Origin: Anisakis pegreffii
Taxonomy: Eukaryota; Nematoda; Chromadorea; Rhabditida; Anisakidae
Reading direction: 5' to 3'
NCBI GenBank assembly: GCA_035041965.1
Contig: JAPYMA010000216.1
Span: forward strand, 372,001-436,000
DNA: 64,000 nucleotides
The notes under the pieces are model-generated. The model worked only from the letters and a program-made list of their open reading frames with translations, was not told the DNA's origin and searched no databases. Shown here in pieces: positions 36,615-49,059 of the stretch; positions within the stretch are counted from its first letter, which is position 1; each line of letters opens with the position of its first letter. A program made the position numbers and the translations under genes.

Positions 36615-39600
36615 TCAAAGTGCATTAAGCGATTTGTACAAATCTTTGATTATTTCTGCATAAACGGCTCTCAGCTGAGGTCTTTTTGTTTTGAGTGTTG
36701 GTGTCAAAAGTCCATTCTCGACCGAGAATGCCGTACTTGTCAGATAAACTGCTTTCACCTGCAATTCATTCCATATGATTCTGAGCTTTTACTCCGCAGT
36801 GATACGAAAACAATTATTATCATCGAAGGCTTAGCGTAAACGATTATCAGTAAATATATTATGAAAGCAATGAGGACAAACAATCACATTCAGATAAGGT
36901 GACATATCTGAAAAGTTTCGCATAAACTTAATCAACAACACAAAACTTTCAATTCACAAATTCAATTCACAACAACACAAAGAGTTATGTTTTATTCCAC
37001 AAAAAAAGTACGAAATGATCAGAACGTACCTGTTCCATTGAATTCAAATTGTTCTCTTTACCAATCTTTGTTAACTGTTCCAGAACGTACGATTGCACCT
37101 GAAATAACCAATATACCGATGAATCACGAAGTCACGTCGCGGATTCCATCGAGACTCACTGATTTCTCACTTGAAACTTATTCAAGCTCACGTGAATTTA
37201 GTGGTTAATTTCGGTGCTAAAGTTTTCAGCGCTTGAAAAACGCAGTGCAACATTAGTATCATAGTCGAATTAACAAAAGGAGGAAAGTGCTGAAGCCATA
37301 AAATTAATGAAAGTTTTTCAACTTCAGTAGCACGGTGAAGAAAGTGTTCACTTCGTGGAGATCAAAAATAAAAGGGTGTAACAATTAACCTCTTTTGTTT
37401 TCAATAATTGCTCATAAGTCTTGCCGTTGCTGGTGATATTCTCTCTTAACCACTGCTTTATCGCATCTTCGTCAGGAACAACGATCGCTATCAAATATCT
37501 GCAAATCTCAATATTTGCTCTTCAATTGTAAATGACACCCAGCAATTGTTCCGCAAAGCATCAAAATTTGATGAAGTACGTCAGATTTCAATGTTCATCG
37601 AAATGAAGACGCTTTTTCGAATCGTTACGTGAAATTTTCGTCAGATATACACTCATGCAAGTTTACAACGTTCAATTTTCAGTATGTGATTCACAAAAAC
37701 TCGAAGAAATTGTTGAAGTTATTTAATTCATTAATCTACCGCCATCTCTCCCTCAAAAGTATTTTTATGCGATCAATAATGAACGCAGATCTTATATCTC
37801 AGATTATGCGCACTCAGAACACCCTCAAATCGGTAGAAATCAGAAGCATGATATCAATTTCGTTCACAGCATGAAAACGGATTGTTGCTTCATCAAAGTA
37901 CCTTTCATAAGAATTTCCGTCCACAAAAATTTGTTGAACACACGGTGCGCGTATGTAGACACTTTCGATCTTTTCTGGTGCGACGTACTCTCCCTGAATA
38001 CTGCTTAAGGTTATTTTCATCCTCTTGAAAACTTCATAGAACCGTGAAAACGAGTTGTATGCACAACAGTCTCTTGAAAAATAGTCAAGCAAGACCTATG
38101 CTGCTCGTGTTAAATGCTGTCCAATCGAACAATCTCTTACTGATCTAACAATCAGGGATGGGTAATCACGTGAGTATGAGCAGTAAGCAACCAATTTCAA
38201 GTACCCTTTTTGTCATGAGCAATCAGCCAACAATTTGCAAAATGAGCATGAGCAGCTCAAAAATATCTTCTCGCATTGTGAGTAGTGAATGAGCGGCGCC
38301 ATTTTTTATCGATTCCCCATCATTGGCAGCAGTTTTCATAGATGCGAGTAAATTTTATGCTCATCCGCTCTAATCACTTACGAGTTAGGCGTAGGATAAT
38401 TCTTAGGCTTACGCTCAGACTTATACTTAGCTTTAGACTTACTGAAGGCTGATTAGACTCTCTTGTACTGCTATGGTAATTTGGGCATGTCAGAGGGGTT
38501 GTGGAGTGGATCGAGAAATTAGTTATGACGTTAGTATTATTGTAACAGGAGAGAGAAAGAGGGAGGGGAAGAGGGTGTAATGACGGCCTGCCAGACTATT
38601 GAGGGGATAATGGAGCATCCGGGCGTGTGGACCACTGGTCTAGATCTTCCATTGAACAGATCTTCTAATCAACTATTTTACTGCAAATCGCATACTGCGT
38701 TCTCACATCGGAACTGATATAACGTTGATTTGTGTGTTATCATATCGATAATGGTGTACTGATGATGGATGTTGATGTAATTGATGATGAACTGATTTTT
38801 CTTTCCACATCAACACTGACATTTGTTTGCTAATTGCTCATTTGATCGAGTCACTAAATTTCCTCTCGTGATAATCCTATGCTCTTGTTGCCGTTTTTTT
38901 TTGTTTTGTTGAAATGTTTCACAACTTCGAATTATTTTGTCGGAACTACTGGGACGTTTTGAAATGAAATGTTTTAAGGTTGATTGTAAAACAACTGAGT
39001 GTAAAGGAGAAAACCATATAGAATGGAGTAGTTTTGACTCTCTCATCATTTTTTATATCGTCTCGTATGGCTGGCTTATTTTTTCAAGACCATTAAGACC
39101 TAAACGATGCATGGCAAGAAGCAATATTCCAGTCAAAAGACACAACAATAAAATTAAAACCCCGAATTTAGTAAGCGAATAGTTTCACCTGCGCCAGTTT
39201 GAAGATGTGCTTCTTACGGTCAATAATTCTTATCGTTCCATCCGGCAACATTTCACCGATATCACCTGTGTGCAAAAAACCATCTTCATCGTACAGTTCA
39301 GCTGTTTTTTGAGGATCCTTCAAAATGTGCATCGTCATAACAGCTCTTCATATCAATGTTGTAGTTTTTAGAAAGCAGTACTTTGATGTTGAATATTAGA
39401 GGCCGTAAATTGAATTCACTGATTCAGTGTGAGTGGCGATCAACAATATGAGGTTTTATTTGTGCATGTGAGAGTTGCTGTGAATTTTGTTGAAATGTAG
39501 TGGAATTTGAACGAAGCGAAAAGTGTATGAAAATGGCCGCAATTCTACTGATACAATGCAAGGATTAGCGGGATGTGTGCATCAAGTATTGGAACGACTC

Positions 39601-42600
39601 ATCAATCGCACTCACAAAAATTGAGCTGTCAAAATCGATCATTAGTAATTGAAGATCCAAATTTCGGCGACTTTGGACTCAACCTTGGAATTGAATCCGT
39701 TTCTCATATCCAAGTTTTGTTATCTGTGCAAAGCGAAAAGAAATTTCACATTCAGTGCTGTTTATTATTCTGCTATGTAAATAATTTTGCTGCAATAAAA
39801 TGGTGAAAGTCAAAACCTTGAAATATCCAGCGGTGCATGATGGTCCTTTGAGCAAAATTTCTCCTTTGCGTTCCCGAGCGAAATAATTCAGTTCTGGTAC
39901 ATCGGCCAACTTCAGTAGCGTGCAAGTTGATGGTCCACCGCAGTGACCTCCAACAGTATCACAAGGCCATGTTGATGTCGCGAGTGCCGTGCATTCTGTT
40001 TGACCATATCCTTCAAAATACGTGATTTTCATGCATTTCTGCGAGTTCGATCCAACGCCACTATGTAATCCAGTAATATTCTAGCGACGCTTTTTTGATT
40101 GTGAAATCGAAACAAGTTAAACGTTCATCTAATGATCCAGTTTTGGTTTTTTTTGATGCTGCTCTTGGCGCCCTTCTGGTATGGCGCCTGTATGTTCATA
40201 GTTGCATGTTCTTACAGTACTGTTATGATGCAAACAATCTCAGCATACCAATCGAAAGTAAACTTCAACACTCCACATAAATGAGTGCTTCTTAATGCAA
40301 TGTTATGTGTACTGTTCGATAGCATACGATTCAATGTTTTCATGCACTCTCATCGAACTAATTTATGGGAATGCTTTTTGATCGAGCAACTACGCTTACA
40401 ATGATCACACTAACTTAAACATAATTTTAATTCATACTTTTTCCTAGTTAGCAGGAAGATAATTTATAATCTGCAATTCATGTCAATCCGTTTCTTATCT
40501 CTTGCTCAATTGAATGCCAATCTTCCGCGTTTCAACGAACTTAACGAGTCAAGAACATAATACCACATTTTTTGATGGATTAATTCACGTGTTTTTGATT
40601 AAATGTAAACTGACTGAGCAGTTTTTTCATTGATGATTTGTGATTTCTTGAATATGATCGTAATGCGTTGAACTGATACACCGTTTGCTGTTATATCACT
40701 GATATTAGCGAAATATTTAATAGATTTGCAGTGTTTCGGCTTATTAAACCGTTGAACTAATGAAAATGCGTGCATTTGATGATAGTTTAGCACTTTTGTA
40801 ATTCATTTCCCGAACTCCAACTTTTTTCATTCATAAAATAATTGTTTCCATCGTCCTCAGTCAACTTTTCTGTTCATCATTCACCTTTTGTGTGAATAGA
40901 AAAATGTTTATTTGCGATTTTTGTTCCGTTCCGTTCATTTCTCTTTAGAATTGCATTTATACGAAACATTTCATGTATCTTTCCACTCATTCACTCATTC
41001 ACTATTTTACTGCATGATAACAGTTCAATAAACCGAAACGTTGGATATTTAAAATAAATATTTCGTTGCTCAGTGTTGCAATATGCATTATGGTTACATC
41101 CAAAAAAGCGTTTCTCATCAGTACTACTCATTTTACGCCTTCGAGATGTGCTGATCATTTAGGACATGCCTTCTCACCCGTTCTCTCAACAATACGCTGA
41201 AATAATTTCTCTGGCAACTCTTCACACCTTAACATCACATAGAGATAATTCGACGTTCTCACTAGATGAAACATGATCCATTAAGAATTGATCTTCACTA
41301 AAATCAGTTTTACCTTCGATAATCACTGCACCAAACACTACACGACATGTTTCAAGAACTTCAGCGCTGATTGGTGCTGAACCGATAGCCATGAATTGTA
41401 CTTTACCTCCGAGTTTCGCCTGAAAATAGTATGTTACCATCACGGAATATGTCTGCCTCTAGAGGTTGGAACGAGAGCCAGAAACATGATCGGTCAGTTC
41501 ATAAGGAATACAGTTAAGACAATCCTCTCACCTGTAACCGTTGAAAAATCAGTTTATCCCATATTGTATCGTTGCAAATTATTCCTTCTTTCAACAGTGC
41601 CAACTTCTTTTGATAAGCGTAATTGAACAGCGCTCGTACTATTGGATTTCCTTTTTTCAATTTCACCTTCAAATTAGCTTCCACGACTAATGAATTTCGA
41701 AACCCAATCAAATTCAGTTGCATTTCATCGCTCGAAAAACTGTGAGTGAAACACTAAATTATGTACCAGAGGAATCAAATAAATGAAAATTTAGAAAATG
41801 ATTAGGGGAAATTTGAGTGCCTTGGTTCTCTCAAAGTGCATACAAAATACTGAAAATGGCTTCAAGCACCGGCGATCTGAAAAAACATCACTACCGATCG
41901 CATTATCTTAAGTTTTCTTTGAGTTGCGCTCATGCATTATCGAAAGCAGTCACTTACAAGCTAGTGAATAACGTTCATGATTGCCGTGTGAACACACCTG
42001 AATGAGATCATAGAATCGATTGAGCAGTCTCGGAACAACAGGTAACAAATTTGGTTGAATATCGGCTAGATCTTCGGTTAGCAACTGTATGTTGCCACTG
42101 TAATACGATGTGGAGCCACCAACCAGGAACGTAAACCAGTGACACATTTGTTCGAACATATGCGACAGAGGCAAGTAAGAGATCGTTGTAAACTGCAAAA
42201 GTCCACTTTTTGTAGAGTTGTTTTTTGAAAAGTTTGGAAGCAGTGCTTGGACGATAAGGCATCATTACCTTTAAGAAGTGACCGATGAAACGAAACGAAA
42301 ACTTCACTCACTGGGTTATGCTGGAAAAAATCCGGCGAAAATTTCTTCAGCAGCAGATAGAACGCTGATAAATTGGCGACAATGTTTCTGTGTGATATGA
42401 TAACACCTTTTGGAAATGATGTTGTACCACTTGTATAGCTGAAAGCAACGTTCATTTGATTGAAATGAAGAAAGAACTTGAATTCCTGGTTTAATTAATT
42501 ATTTTCACTTTTTTCACATTACTTTGGCATGTTCGAATCATTGAGACTAATTCAACTTGAGATTCGATCTTGGCTCATTTTCAGCCATCAGAAAAAGTAC

Positions 42601-45170
42601 TAGAAATTTATTGTTGCCATGAGGAAAGTCGTGCTGAGATGTATCAAACTATGATGTGTATTACCAAATGATGTATGTGTTTTGTGGTTTTGGGAGATTC
42701 ATTTCTGCAGTATCGTTGTGTCCTTCTTTCAGAATCTCGTTGAAGGTGTAAATCTGTAAAGTTTGATGTTATAAGACGAATGATAGCATCCAAACACCCG
42801 GTCACATAGAAAATCGCACGTGAAACAATTTCTGCCTGTATTGAGTATGGTGTTAAAGCAATCATGGCTATGGACAAAGCGATTATGTTCTGTAATCATA
42901 TTGCCGTTCCCAATGCTACCTTCTGCACTTTTGAACAAGAATGAGTTTTGATGAAATGTATTCACTGATAAACAATTTTTATACGTAGTCGTTTAAAAAA
43001 TATTATCATTTGGGTTTCGATTGCAGGGGGGGTGAGGTACGGGTCGGTATTCCTTGTCTTTAATAAGTGTAACTGGATGAGTGAACGAAGAAAATTCCAA
43101 AAATAAATCATCCAGCCGATAAAACAAACTTACTTGAACGCTTCGATAATTCTCTGTCAGTTTTTCAGGCAATTTTTCCTCAATGACGATTATAGTTTTC
43201 AGCGATGGGAACAGTTCACTTTTTGCTAAGAGTTTCTCGGCTTTTGCAAACGTATCAACAACGATTGTCCTGAATGCAACAGCTTGTTCTCGAAATGCAT
43301 ATGAGCAAATTGCTAGTTCTATTGCCTTGTTGATAATATTTTATGCTAAAATTCAGTGAGCTTTTTTTGGTTTCGAATGTGACGCAATCTTTCCGAACAT
43401 CGGAAACTGCTCAAATCACTTTCATGACCACAAAAACTGTTCATTCCAAAAAATGAATTTTCAAACTGATTAGATATGATTCTAAATACTGATGATGAAA
43501 TAAGTGCACTAAAATGAACATAGATCACAAGATGTGTTGTTCTCGCTTATCGCCATCCGTCATCTCTGATGTTTTATTCTCGAAGTTCTTTGATTGATTA
43601 AATTTGCAAAGTGTGTAAAAAATTGTTTCGAAGATGTTTACAATGCACGCAACAATAGAAACGAACGTCATTTGAATCTGCTGCAGAATGTACGTGATTG
43701 CATCGGGACCGAATGTATCGTACAGGGGAACGATTGAGACTGACTGCAGCACACAGCCAAATGCACTGATAAACCATTCGGGACAGTTTCTGGCATAAAT
43801 TCCGAGGTATGTTTCGTCACCTTGAAAGATGACTTCTGTTATTTTTACAATAAATTTTTCCGACAAAGAATCATACAACAGCGGATAGTGATGTTCGTCG
43901 GGCAGCAATTTTTTCATCCGGGGGGAGGGGACCCAAACAAAGAAGTCAGGGAGCAAAATTGTCCGGAGACGGGGCCCCGTCGTGGACCCCGCCGAAAGTA
44001 CATATTATCGAGCACTAGCGGGTATTATATATTATCGAGTGCAGCAATATCATTTTCCACTGATATCATCAATGATAATGCAGTCGTCAGTTTGCGAGTC
44101 TCGTCTTTACGATCGAATTCGTAGTGTCATGACCTAACGTTCTCTTCTTGTTGATACCAGAAAATTGTCAACTGATGGTGATCGTTGGCATAAAATGATA
44201 ATTCTAGTAAACAACTATTCTATAAACACGTTATCTCCTAACCATAGACTCCAAGTTCGGGTCTCCAATGAGCGCGTTATGAAAGCTTCATATCACGAGA
44301 CCTTCATAAATATTTAACTCATGCTATGAAAAAATTGAACTATCGTATATTACCGATGAATTTGTATGTTATTAGTTCAGAACGGTCTTATAATCATCAG
44401 CAATGCGGAATAAAGAATGCATCTTAAGTTGTTTATATAAGAGTCATTGAACGTTGTTCGAATCGCAAGAGTGCATGTTTTTGTTGAGCGTTTAAATTTA
44501 TTAACCAGGTTTGAGATGAAGCTTGTTGATGAGGGCTGATCCGAAGTCACGTGCTTTTTCGAACACTTCCTTGTAAGTGAGATACTGATAGGGCTTTTTC
44601 AAACCAGGACGGTACCCCAAGCAGCGAGCATTCCCATCGTCCAGCTGCATTTCAATGAGCAATTGATTACGTTCAGTGATAATGCATGTAACTCTAACAA
44701 AATTTTGAAGCGTGACATATTCTTCAAGTGAATTACGGCAGTTGCCTTACAAATACACATGAAAAAGTTGAATACTCACTTGATATCCCCTCATGAAGAC
44801 ATCATAAAGAGTTGATATTTGTGGGTCGAATTGAGCGAGGGGAACATTCGTGTCCAGTAGCATACCACTTCGATACACACCTGGTTCATTCTAGCAAATA
44901 ATGGTTATTATCTTCAGTCACTCGTTATCTTCTAGTAGCACAACGATATTTTTTGTACCGAAAAAGTATTCGACATCTTTATTGGAAATTTGAAAAACAC
45001 AAAGACATTGAAAGGAAAATCACCTCTTGCTCAATAGCACGTTTCCTTTTGAGGTCTTGTTTAGAGGAAACGAGTCGTTTCTGTCCATTGATTCGTCTTG
45101 ATTTTATGATCGAATAGAGAAACGTTCCAATAGCGGAAGTGAATACAGTAGTCAGAAATAACGACCACAT
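36615..45170 (-). CDS. Long-chain acyl-CoA synthetase (ACSL family)
   Basis: Sixteen exons (45170-45024, 44890-44780, 44644-44506, 43820-43667, 43269-43134, 42753-42665, 42438-42312, 42192-41998, 41666-41532, 41419-41314, 40010-39817, 39317-39189, 37993-37902, 37498-37390, 37098-37030, 36758-36615) join in frame to 691 aa, the usual ACSL length. An N-terminal membrane anchor ([19 protein letters not shown]) is followed by the AMP-binding P-loop [11 protein letters not shown] (about 260-270), [15 protein letters not shown] (about 447-452), HTGDIG and [21 protein letters not shown] (about 544-564), and [13 protein letters not shown] near the end. Family knowledge: it converts free fatty acid, ATP and CoA to acyl-CoA, usually on ER or outer mitochondrial membranes. 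All catalytic motifs look intact. An in-frame ATG at 45191 would add seven residues. Confidence 0.95.
38160..38640. repeat. Repeat-rich block with telomere-like array 4, in ACSL intron 12
   Basis: Contains imperfect repeats around ATGAGCA (38170-38260) and a clear run of hexamers at 38385-38450: TTAGGC, GTAGGA, TAATTC, TTAGGC, TTACGC, TCAGAC, TTATAC, TTAGCT, TTAGAC, TTACTG. A purine-rich, GC-richer tail follows (about 38545-38640). It looks like one inserted element, but no terminal repeats were defined. Confidence 0.6.
43917..43995. repeat. GC-rich patch with palindrome in ACSL intron 3
   Basis: An island of G/C-rich sequence in AT-rich intron DNA. It contains a perfect 14-nt palindrome GACGGGGCCCCGTC (43968-43981), flanked by GGGGACCC and GTGGACCCC. 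A direct repeat TATTATCGAG (about 44003 and 44029) follows. Probably an inserted repeat. Confidence 0.45.
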
Positions 45171-45191
45171 TTTGATTATGTTATCATACAA

Positions 45192-46090
45192 GTAAACTAC
45201 TAACTGATAGTGAACGAATCGGATGTTCGGTATATATATACATACAAATGTGTGTAAATAGTTGTGTTTATCAAGCAGTTATTGCTTCATATGAATGTTC
45301 ATTGCGGTGGGCATTGCTCTAAGACATTTCTAGTGATAACACTTATGTTTTTATGGGGGTATTTTTTGATGTTTGTTCATTGCAGTTGTACAAATATCAA
45401 CTGTACATTGTTTTATCAACATTTCTTATACGAGTCATCCGCCATTAACTCTTCTTAATTATCTGATCTCTCCACCGTTGAGGTTGATATCCATCGAACA
45501 TTCATCCTTATCTAAACTGATTTACTGTTACTGCTATCACATACATCATAACTATACACTTAACAATCAACAACTGCTAGTAGCACTTCTGAAAGGACGA
45601 AGTCCAAAGTTTACTGGTAAACAATGCTAGAAGTAGCAATTGAAAGCATATTTTGTAGTGAAACTCTGATGGATGGATGGATTGAATCGATAAGAACATA
45701 GCACTTCTTTTATTGAGAGCATCTTATTATTGGCTTCCTTATAGTTTAAGAAATCACTGATCAGTTGATGAACCGCTAACATCAAATTACTTTGAAACCA
45801 TTAATAATAGTAGCATTTATTCGTTTGATAAGTAGCAAAGTTCGGAACTGATGATCTCAACATAACTAATATTCTATCCCAACCATTGCTGGGAAGGGGA
45901 GAAGGGATTTAAATAAGGAATAACAAATTATATACACTTTTATACGTTGACAATGATGTTATATCAAGCGCTTTAGTCGTATGATACCTGGGTCAGTGAA
46001 CTGGAAATGAGCAAAATTGTTTGTTTGCGTGAGGTAACTTCTTCACTCGGTTTCTTTACTTGCTGTTGCTAAATGGTGATTGTGATTGAA
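45192..46090. other. No gene seen between ACSL and LINE relic
   Basis: AT-rich sequence upstream of the ACSL start. Plus-strand frames at 45264-45458 and 45373-45630 have no domain or splice support. Confidence 0.5.
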
Positions 46091-47990
46091 TTAGGGATAT
46101 AAATCCGAATTCGTTGGGTGGAATAGACCGAAGTGTGCATTTAAATATTTGCAGGAGGCAATATGTTGAGGGAGTCGATTCCAGGCCCTAACGACTCTGT
46201 TTGCGAACAAGAATTTTGTAGTGTTTATTTTGTAACGTTTGACAGCGAGTTTAAGGAATTTATTTTGGCGGATTCGTTCACTGATTGAGGAGAATTCGAA
46301 AAATTCTTTTGAGAGATCAACATGGCAAATGACCATGTTGTAGCCTGTAAGATCTTCGATAAAGAAGTTCCAAAGTTTCTAGTCCTAAGATTAAACAGGT
46401 TAAATGAGATGGGACGGTAATTTTGCGGATTCATTTTGGAACCACTTTTGCATATGGATCTGATGATGGCTGATTTCCGCCATAAGGGGATTTACATCAG
46501 GTGATGCATTATTTCTAATTGGGAAACATTTAAAGACAGTTTATTTTTACTGCGTTAGCATCTAATCGTAAGTATTCTAGGAACATGGAATTCGAAATCG
46601 ATTGAGCGAGAAGAGGATGTGGTTCGTCTTGCTCATTGTTGTAAACTGAAATAGAGGAGTTTTGAAGAAGTTGGGCTGAGGAGGGATCATCGTGACTATG
46701 TTATCGTGATGATCCATTAACGGACCAATATCGGAATTATCGTTGCTAGAGTTGAGTTTGCCATTGGCATACTTATGAAATATTTTGACGTTGACTTAGT
46801 TAGCCAGATTGTTTTCATAGGTCAGTTTGAAACGATATACTGATGTTGGTAACTCATGATTGATTCTTTCAAAAGGTTCAAATCTTATCTGATTTTTTTT
46901 TCCTTCGATAAACGTAACTGCCTTGACAAGAGAGGGAGACGTTTACGATTGGAAATGTTATCATGTGGGATAGTTGAATTGATAAGAGTGAGAATATTGT
47001 TTACAAATATGTCATAACGTTCATCAACAGATAGACAAGTTGAGAATGTATCACACCAATTCGTTGATGATATTAATCTATTTGTCATCTCATAATCGCC
47101 TTTAAGGTAATTGCATTCCTTTTCGGTCGATGATTTATTTTGATGGTGTGATATACCTCAACTTTATATCACAACTCAGTACCAAATTGAGGATGGTATC
47201 ACTGTTTCCTTTGTTCCTAGTTGGTCCATGCATATGCTGATAGATGTTATAATCGAGAAGTTAGTACACATAATGCTTATGTATGTTATTTGCAGCACAT
47301 TCAATGTAGATCGTTATAATTTAAGTGTCCTCGACTGGCTAACTGAAATCACTTCATTCGCTGACGGGTTATGACTAGGAGTGAAGCAGTCAATTAAGAT
47401 CAGGTTGTCCTACTTGCTGTTGATTGGTGCTCGGTGAACGCACGTGATATTCACTTCTTCAGTTTTTGATAAGATCACTTTAATAATTAGTTAGGATCTA
47501 AATTTGGGAGGTGACAGAAATTGAATTGCTCCAACTAATGAGAATTTGCCGCATATTTCAGGTGTCGATAAGCCGAGATTGATCCGGATTTGCGTGATTG
47601 CTCAAGCTCACGATTTCCACTGTTTCGAACTGATTCTGTGGCCATTTCCATATCCATTTTTACAGTAGAGGCGGCTGTCTGTTCATATGGCACACCAATT
47701 AGAACACATCGTTTGGCCTTGTACTGAAGCACTGTCGCGTCGGTGTGAATGACACGTGCAATAGTCGAATAAACACGACGTGTGGTGTTGACGGGATTAG
47801 TCGATACAGCTTCAGCGAGTGAGTTGTTAGCATTAGTAAGTGGATCGTGTTTTGAGAGGATTCACTTATTGTGCGCAAAACACACGGGTTGTAAACAGTC
47901 GACAATATTATCAGCACGGAGTGGTGCAAGATCCCTTGCTAGCGTCTTCAAGTCAAAGGGAACGGTATTGCTTGGAGTCAAATCAGTTTA
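46091..47990 (-). mobile_element. Decayed non-LTR retrotransposon (LINE)
   Basis: Read on the minus strand, pieces of a LINE appear in the expected order, in several frames. (1) 47990-47535: an ORF1-like stretch (PFDLKTLARDLAPLRADNIV, later AKRCVLIGVPYEQTAAS). (2) 47240-47090: the end of an apurinic-type endonuclease (PTRNKGNSDTILNLVLSCDI). (3) 47088-46885: the linker before the reverse transcriptase (TNWCDTF...VDERYDIFVNNIL, LPLLSRQLRLSKEKK). (4) 46434-46091: the 3' end of a reverse transcriptase (LETLELL, then FLFANRVVRAWNRLPQHI). Most of the polymerase core is missing between 46885 and 46440, and stops and frameshifts are present. The pattern fits CR1/L2/Jockey-like elements. It is not functional. 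Confidence 0.75.
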
Positions 47991-47997
47991 CTGGTAG

Positions 47998-49059
47998 GAT
48001 ATTATAGTTGAACATTTGTAGACAATAAATGACGACTGCATATTAATGTTGCTGACCCTTTGTGGATAAGATTTTTGAAGTGGCTCAAATGCTATTAAAT
48101 TTTTGATTGTTTATTGCTTGTTTTCAGAGGGGACTGAATATTGTTGATTACTGGTGAGGGTTGAACAATAAAGATTATTGGACGAATTATGGTCGTTCTT
48201 TGATGTATGCAATGCAAACAATTAATTAATTCATTCATTCCCTCTCGTGCAACTTGCATCGTTCAGCTATTCAATCACTTATTTATCGGTTGTACAGCTC
48301 ATTAGACTGATTGCGAATCGATTTCAGCTGACTAGTAAAGATCAAAAGAATCTATTTCGACCCCTGACACATCACTCTTTGGAAGCAAAGTCCATCGGCC
48401 TCTATCAATGAGAGGCAAACAAAGTCCATCCTTGATAGTTCATCAAGAAAAAGACAACGTCCAGCCAATTCACTCATAATGTTTGATCGCTATGAAATCT
48501 CTGATCCTCAATTGCTTTATCAGCAATAATCGATCACTGACTGCCTTGAACGTCATTCAGTTGTCATCATAAAAATTTTTATTCCAAATACGAGAAATAA
48601 AATCGAATAAAAGTTTCAATTTAATTTCAACAAGAAAACAAATAAACTCGAAAAATCAATCAGCAGTACCGTTAGATTTGTACAGAATTGAACGATCACT
48701 GTTAACATCAATATATAATAAAAGGTAACATCAAATAGTCAAGGAATCATAAAAGCGCAACAATTGTATTGAATGGCATGAAAAAATGAGATGAAATAAT
48801 TGGACGTTCGTTATTGCAAACATCCACAGGGCTGTTGCTTCCATAAGAATTGTTCGCTGAAAGATGCTCATTTTCCTTTGTCTTTCAAGACCCAGTAAAA
48901 CTACGGGCACATCATTACAACTGAAGGCTGCAGCGCAATCAGCCGTATTTTGAAGACAATCTACACTGATTGGCATTGTACCATGATATTTTCAAAGCTG
49001 AATTTCAATTTTACAAGATGAAAAAAGCAAGAGCAACAGAGCTTCTCTCAAACGGAGAA
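47998..49059. other. No certain gene; probable 3' side of mesh
   Basis: Contains the region after the mesh stop codon (49060). The minus-strand frame at 48976-48731 (for example ADCAAAFSCNDVPVVLLGLE) has gene-like composition but no domain. It may be 3' UTR or an unrelated exon. Confidence 0.35.
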
